From an uncultured Lachnospiraceae bacterium (GTDB lineage: Bacteria > Bacillota > Clostridia > Lachnospirales > Lachnospiraceae): DNA of 47,660 bases. Location: NCBI GenBank assembly GCA_902760415.1, contig CACWGK010000009.1, positions 1-47,660 on the forward strand, in the 5' to 3' direction. This document shows positions 43,318 to 47,660 of this stretch, piece after piece (within the stretch, counting starts at the first letter, position 1; each line of letters begins with the position of its first letter). The position numbers were made by a program, and so were the translations under genes. The notes under the pieces were generated by a model. That model had not been told where the DNA came from, searched no databases, and was given only the letters and a program-made list of their open reading frames with translations.

Positions 43318-43857
43318 TTACTCAGCATAACGAAACTTGAGCACATTAGGTGTAGCTAAACCTTCAGAATCTATTAGTGGATCAACACTACTATAGCTTG
43401 TTGCATCCAGATGCGGAAATGTAATCTGATTTTTCACATTATCAGCCTCATCCCCAGAAGGTGCCCCAAAGGCCTTTTCCACGTCAGTCTTTTCCTCATC
43501 TAGCACTATAACAAATGCAGCCGTATTGCTATTTGCAGGATTAGGATCATCAACTCCATAATAATCTACAATCTTAACATTCTCCATAGCTCCATCTATT
43601 CTACTTCCAGAATCATCATATTCCTTCTTATATAGTTGCTCATTAAAGGAGCTACGAACATTTGCGGTATCTGACGCCTTCATTCGTAAGTCCGAACTAA
43701 AAACAACCATCTTATAAAGCAGACCAAGAACAATCATAAGAACCGCAAAAGCAACTATGGTCTCTATCATAGTACTTCCATCATTTTTTATAATTCTTCT
43801 CTTATTAAAACTATTATAATAAAAATATTTAGTTTTAAACAATCTAATATTCGTCAT
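43318..43857 (-). CDS. Minor pilin precursor (PilV-like)
   Basis: A 179-residue protein with a long basic leader (about 27 residues) ending KNDG, followed by STMIETIVAFAVLMIVLGLLY with Glu at position 5. The form resembles PilV/GspI minor pilins (T-M-x-E-x-x-V/I-A). The start codon lies inside the end of the upstream PilX-like gene (14-base overlap), indicating translational coupling. The leader could be shorter if translation starts internally. Confidence 0.85.
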   Translation of the reverse strand: MTNIRLFKTKYFYYNSFNKRRIIKNDGSTMIETIVAFAVLMIVLGLLYKMVVFSSDLRMKASDTANVRSSFNEQLYKKEYDDSGSRIDGAMENVKIVDYYGVDDPNPANSNTAAFVIVLDEEKTDVEKAFGAPSGDEADNVKNQITFPHLDATSYSSVDPLIDSEGLATPNVLKFRYAE

Positions 43858-44563
43858 ATACTCTAACCCATTCCCATTTCTTGTCAGTATTTACTTGATT
43901 ATTCAATGGATCAACAGAATTATGTATCGGTCCCGCATCTTTCATTATGCCATCAATATACAGCTGATTATTTAAATCTACTGTTCCTGATGTATAACTA
44001 CTTTCTGTCAATTTATAAACATTCGTAACTGTGTAGGACTGACTTGCTGCTTCACTCGTAATATCAACATACAACAGGGTGTCACTCATCCCCCTTGAAG
44101 AAAGTTGATCAAATGTTACACCTTCTGGAAGTTCCCAATACATACAGATCTTTATATTTCCTGGAAAACCATCCATTCTATCAGTACTTCCATCCAATTT
44201 CTTAGGATTGTATTTTAAATTATAATATCTAAACGCATGCGCTTTATCATGTCCAGGAGTACTTGCATCATAATAAGGCCAATTATCCTGTCCCACATTA
44301 AACCTAGCGTATTGATAAAGATGGCTCTTCTGAGCTGCATTAACGTCCTGCATCTCTGCATCTAACGCAACACTTAGCGTATTAGTTGCCTCAGCACACT
44401 TCATACTAGAGATATTCTTGTTCTGCGATGCATATAGCGTATACGCAAGTAGAACAAGCATAAATGTAAACACGATAAGAATCATCATAACTACAACAGC
44501 CACTATTAACGCAGCGCCTGAATTCTTCAAGCTATTTAATTTTCTAGATTCTTTAAGTCTCAT
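43844..44563 (-). CDS. PilX-like pilus protein
   Basis: A 239-residue protein with N-terminal NSGAALIVAVVVMMILIVFTF, the pattern of PilX/GspK-type minor pilins (G-A-A-L-x-V-x-x-V). There is no Glu at position 5, which is typical of tip-placed minor pilins. The rest is a soluble domain with no named match. It overlaps the next minor pilin gene by 14 bases and follows the GLUG-repeat gene by 32 bases. Confidence 0.8.
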   Translation of the reverse strand: MRLKESRKLNSLKNSGAALIVAVVVMMILIVFTFMLVLLAYTLYASQNKNISSMKCAEATNTLSVALDAEMQDVNAAQKSHLYQYARFNVGQDNWPYYDASTPGHDKAHAFRYYNLKYNPKKLDGSTDRMDGFPGNIKICMYWELPEGVTFDQLSSRGMSDTLLYVDITSEAASQSYTVTNVYKLTESSYTSGTVDLNNQLYIDGIMKDAGPIHNSVDPLNNQVNTDKKWEWVRVYDEY

Positions 44564-44595
44564 CTACGCTATATCCTACTTCCTATCTTCAATGA

Positions 44596-47500
44596 TTATT
44601 CAGAAAAATTATTTTTTATAAATTCACTATATGCCTTATCCACATCAGTCCACATAACAACTCTCATGCATTCATCCGAAAATTGACTTACGTCATTTAA
44701 ATATCCTGTATCCGAATCATCTAAAGGATTATATGTCAATTTATTCATAGGCGTTGCATGTTCGCCCAATAACAACGCATATGGCGAAGCAGTTTCTTGA
44801 TCCACTACCAACTTTTGAATCTGAATATTATTATTCTTTATAACACCAATAGCTTCACCTAGATTTGCAGCGCCATCGATTGGAGAACCATCTGAATCAA
44901 ATTGTTCCGGCAAAGGCATACTACTTCCAGATTCTGGAATCTGTTCATCATTGTAATTCCACAAGAATGCTCTAACACCCACCTTGCTATCTGTTATACT
45001 ATAGCCATTCTTAATAGCAAACTGAATAGAAATAATCCTAGAAGGATCAAATTCTGGATCTTTATATAAATTGTCTGCACCTTGAAGAGAATCCATATTC
45101 ATTTTTGAAAATGCGCTAGAATCACTATTTTGTTGAATACTAACATTATACTGCGATGCACATAATTTATGATCATTGCCCGCAACATCTCTAGAAGTAA
45201 TTACAACATCCATAGCAAACTTAAGATTTGGTGCTGAATTATTAGTACTTTTACAATATTTTGAAACATTTGCATATAATTCCTCTATATAATTATATGC
45301 CTTAGTATCCCCCGTCTGCTCATTCCAATTCGGGGTCTTTGCTTTCAGGTTTGCATATGTAGCTACCGCATAAGCGAAGCATCCATTTTGACCATAGGAA
45401 CCAGTATAATCATTTTCCGAAAAGGTGCTATAAAACGCATTCTTTAAATCTAACGGATAATCCCTCTTATTGGTTTGATTGTTATACTCATCATACGCAA
45501 TATCATAAAATGATCTTGTTATATCTGCATTTCCATCCCAATAAGTAAGTTGTGTATTCTTAAACTCATCAATTACCGTTGGATCATTTGCATATTTATA
45601 ATATCTATTGAAATCAGTAACTTTATAATTATCCCAAACGATTCCAAAATCATCAATATCCGCAAATGCCGTCTGAAGACCATCCTTCGATACAGGATTT
45701 ATTGTAAACATCAACTTTTTATTATCTGATGCGATATTCCAATAGCTTGCATCATTATGAATATCAACACTATTGTAATCATTAGCACTTATGCTTAATA
45801 CCATATTACTAATATCATTTACGCCAACCTCATCACCAAATCCGTGAATAAAATAATTACCTTCAGGAACAACAGTATGATTCCAATTGGAATATATTGG
45901 ATCACAATAACTCTGGAACGCGCGGAATCCTTCACCTTCAGATATATTCTCACCAGGATCTGCTGGCATTGCGCTATTTCTTCCAATGTAGAAGTTCGCA
46001 AGCATAGAGCCTCCCTCTATGATACTTCCAAAATGATTACCCGAATTGGTTGCATCAAGGCAATACTTGATTGCGTTAGCATCTGTAGCTGTAATTCCAT
46101 TTTTAAGCTTAGTTCCATAATTTCTGCAGTTAATTATATTGCCTAAACCATTTGTACTATAGACAATTCCTGCGGCCAGATCAGATGAAAGGCCTGTTTC
46201 TGCAGTACTATCATCTTTATTTACTCTTAGAATTCCTGTATTAACACACTCGCTAATATTTAAGGTAGACGAATTATATACATCGTATACTATACCCGCT
46301 GCACCTGTATACGTTGGTGAAGCTGTATTATATGCATTAAGTTCTCCATGGTTAATACATCCTATAATCTTGCTAGTACCATCTATCGTTCCAGCAATAC
46401 CGCCAACATATTTTCCAGAAAGATTAGCAGTATTTGAACAATATGCAATAGTAGCCGGTTTCTCATCACTATTCTTAGCAGTACCATTTATTCCAGCAAA
46501 TGCACCTACACCACCGTTAGGATTATTAAATACAGTATTATTTATGCAATATTTTCTTGTCCCATCTGAAGCAACAGTTTCATCGCCTTTTATTTTTCCT
46601 GCATTAACTTCTGCGAGTCCACCAATGTATGAAGTTTCTGCTGGAGCAACGTATCCTTCTGACACTGAATTAGAGCAATGTTCAACAATCATACCAGTCG
46701 GAATCCTACCAACAACTCCGCCAAGATACGATAAATTAATCCCATTAGTAATATCATCATAATCATCCGCTGTAATATATCGAGCCGTACTTACAGGAAT
46801 CATATTATTATAATTTTTCACTATCAATATATCTTTTTCCGGAACGTATCCAAGAAGACCACCTGCAAAAACCCCTGCTGTCACACTTGAACCTTCGCCC
46901 AATCTAAGTGTCGAACAATTCCAAGTAACATCACCAGGTTCCTGACGACCATCATACGTATAATGGAATAAATTATTCCTACCACCGTCTGTTTCATATA
47001 AATCTTCTACGAGAATTCGTTTTGCTATAGCAATATAATCATTATTCTCATTAATCTTTCTGTCTGTAGCCACAAAGCCATCCAGATACTTATCAAAGCT
47101 ATAAGGATCTAGTGAAGATGCAAAAGGATCTGATATTTTTTTACCATCAATTAAATTATCGCCTTGTTCATTGTTGTAATCAATATATGCACCTACCACG
47201 CCACCAGCAAAAGCAGCAGCACTAACATCAACATCTCCAGAAACGACATTAAAGTTCTGAGAATTATTAAACATCTTTTCTAAATCACTAATTGTTGAGT
47301 AATTTCGAAGTATAATCGCGCCTATATAACCACCTGCAAAGAGTCGCGAATTAACTTCCACACCATTTATCTCGCCATTTAAAAGCGGATAACTTGCCGC
47401 CCAACCAAATGTTGATCCTGCAATTCCACCAGTAAATGCAATCCCATCAACCTTTACTTTATTCCCTTCACTAACATTTATCGAAAATGAAGTTCTTGTT

Positions 47501-47660
47501 TTATTAGCATCTTTATTTCCTGCTATACGACCTGCAAATCCTCCAACCGAATATCTTCCAACAACAGTATAAGCATCCGTTATCTTACGTACACTTCTAT
47601 TTTTTTCATTATTATTGCCAGCACCAACCGAATTATTAAATGGATTTTCAGGTGTTCTTC
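44596..47660 (-). CDS. GLUG-repeat surface protein of the pilus locus, 5' end outside window
   Basis: The frame stays open from the stop at 44596 to the window edge, more than 1020 residues, so the true start lies beyond 47660. A GTG at 47361 is only an internal codon. The N-terminal half carries about ten GLUG-like repeats (VGGFAGRIAG, FTGGIAGST, FAGGYIGAI, FAGGVVGAY, FAGGLLGYV, YLGGVVGRI, YVGGIAGTI) alternating with C-x-N-x-G units (CINHGEL, CVNTGIL, CRNYGTK), predicted to form a beta-helix. The C-terminal 450 residues are Asn/Asp/Tyr-rich and unique. No LPxTG is seen. It may be an adhesin carried by the pilus; whether it has a prepilin signal cannot be seen. Confidence 0.8.
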   Translation of the reverse strand, partial: RTPENPFNNSVGAGNNNEKNRSVRKITDAYTVVGRYSVGGFAGRIAGNKDANKTRTSFSINVSEGNKVKVDGIAFTGGIAGSTFGWAASYPLLNGEINGVEVNSRLFAGGYIGAIILRNYSTISDLEKMFNNSQNFNVVSGDVDVSAAAFAGGVVGAYIDYNNEQGDNLIDGKKISDPFASSLDPYSFDKYLDGFVATDRKINENNDYIAIAKRILVEDLYETDGGRNNLFHYTYDGRQEPGDVTWNCSTLRLGEGSSVTAGVFAGGLLGYVPEKDILIVKNYNNMIPVSTARYITADDYDDITNGINLSYLGGVVGRIPTGMIVEHCSNSVSEGYVAPAETSYIGGLAEVNAGKIKGDETVASDGTRKYCINNTVFNNPNGGVGAFAGINGTAKNSDEKPATIAYCSNTANLSGKYVGGIAGTIDGTSKIIGCINHGELNAYNTASPTYTGAAGIVYDVYNSSTLNISECVNTGILRVNKDDSTAETGLSSDLAAGIVYSTNGLGNIINCRNYGTKLKNGITATDANAIKYCLDATNSGNHFGSIIEGGSMLANFYIGRNSAMPADPGENISEGEGFRAFQSYCDPIYSNWNHTVVPEGNYFIHGFGDEVGVNDISNMVLSISANDYNSVDIHNDASYWNIASDNKKLMFTINPVSKDGLQTAFADIDDFGIVWDNYKVTDFNRYYKYANDPTVIDEFKNTQLTYWDGNADITRSFYDIAYDEYNNQTNKRDYPLDLKNAFYSTFSENDYTGSYGQNGCFAYAVATYANLKAKTPNWNEQTGDTKAYNYIEELYANVSKYCKSTNNSAPNLKFAMDVVITSRDVAGNDHKLCASQYNVSIQQNSDSSAFSKMNMDSLQGADNLYKDPEFDPSRIISIQFAIKNGYSITDSKVGVRAFLWNYNDEQIPESGSSMPLPEQFDSDGSPIDGAANLGEAIGVIKNNNIQIQKLVVDQETASPYALLLGEHATPMNKLTYNPLDDSDTGYLNDVSQFSDECMRVVMWTDVDKAYSEFIKNNFSE

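Noticed and set aside
44596-47361. Start of the GLUG protein at the GTG at 47361
   Set aside because: The same frame remains open with further GLUG repeats up to 47660, so the GTG is internal.

Overview
The window looks like a chromosomal segment of a low-to-moderate GC Gram-positive anaerobe, most likely a member of the Lachnospiraceae (Clostridia). The signs are a HemZ-type radical SAM gene beside hisS and aspS, an FtsEX/PcsB-like/CtpA cell-wall operon, a clostridial type IV pilus locus with a pilMN fusion, and a large gene trio (recalled as DUF5717/DUF5716 plus a TPR protein) that I associate with this family. This placement rests on gene content remembered from protein families; no search was run.

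Layout. 1-1330: a decayed type I restriction (hsdS) area with a KilA-N protein. 1489-8571 (minus): CdaR-type regulator, ftsE, ftsX, a coiled-coil M23 hydrolase, an S41 protease lipoprotein and guaA, closely spaced and probably one operon. 8841-9953 (minus): an MsmX-type sugar ABC ATPase whose 3' UTR has three strong hairpins before its terminator. 10233-12970: a LytR_C protein (minus) diverging from an SDR dehydrogenase and an orphan Card1/Can2-like CARF nuclease (plus); the nuclease gene overlaps dnaB tail to tail. 12921-19592 (minus): valS, gdpP, rplI, dnaB. 19746-25895 (minus): a giant helical/beta protein, an Hsp70/actin-like protein and a TPR protein, the most interesting undescribed unit here. 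26023-27075 (plus): a HisC/CobD-like aminotransferase. 27476-28648 (minus): an orphan adenine methyltransferase. 28809-34430 (minus): hemZ, hisS, aspS and the peptidase half of a prepilin peptidase. 34615-34965: an XRE regulator.

35161-47660 (minus) is a type IV pilus locus. From upstream to downstream it holds a GLUG-repeat surface protein cut by the window edge, a PilX-like protein, two minor pilins, a small membrane protein, the Cys4 half of the prepilin peptidase, pilC, pilMN, pilO and pilB. A terminator follows, then the major pilin with its own promoter and terminator. No pilT was found. The prepilin peptidase is split into two genes about 12 kb apart.

Intergenic DNA is unusually rich in hairpins just after stop codons. 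These include two near-identical copies of a palindromic element with a TTACGT-CGG-ACGTAA core. There are also several short tandem duplications next to stop codons. No tRNA, rRNA, CRISPR array, IS element or prophage module was seen.
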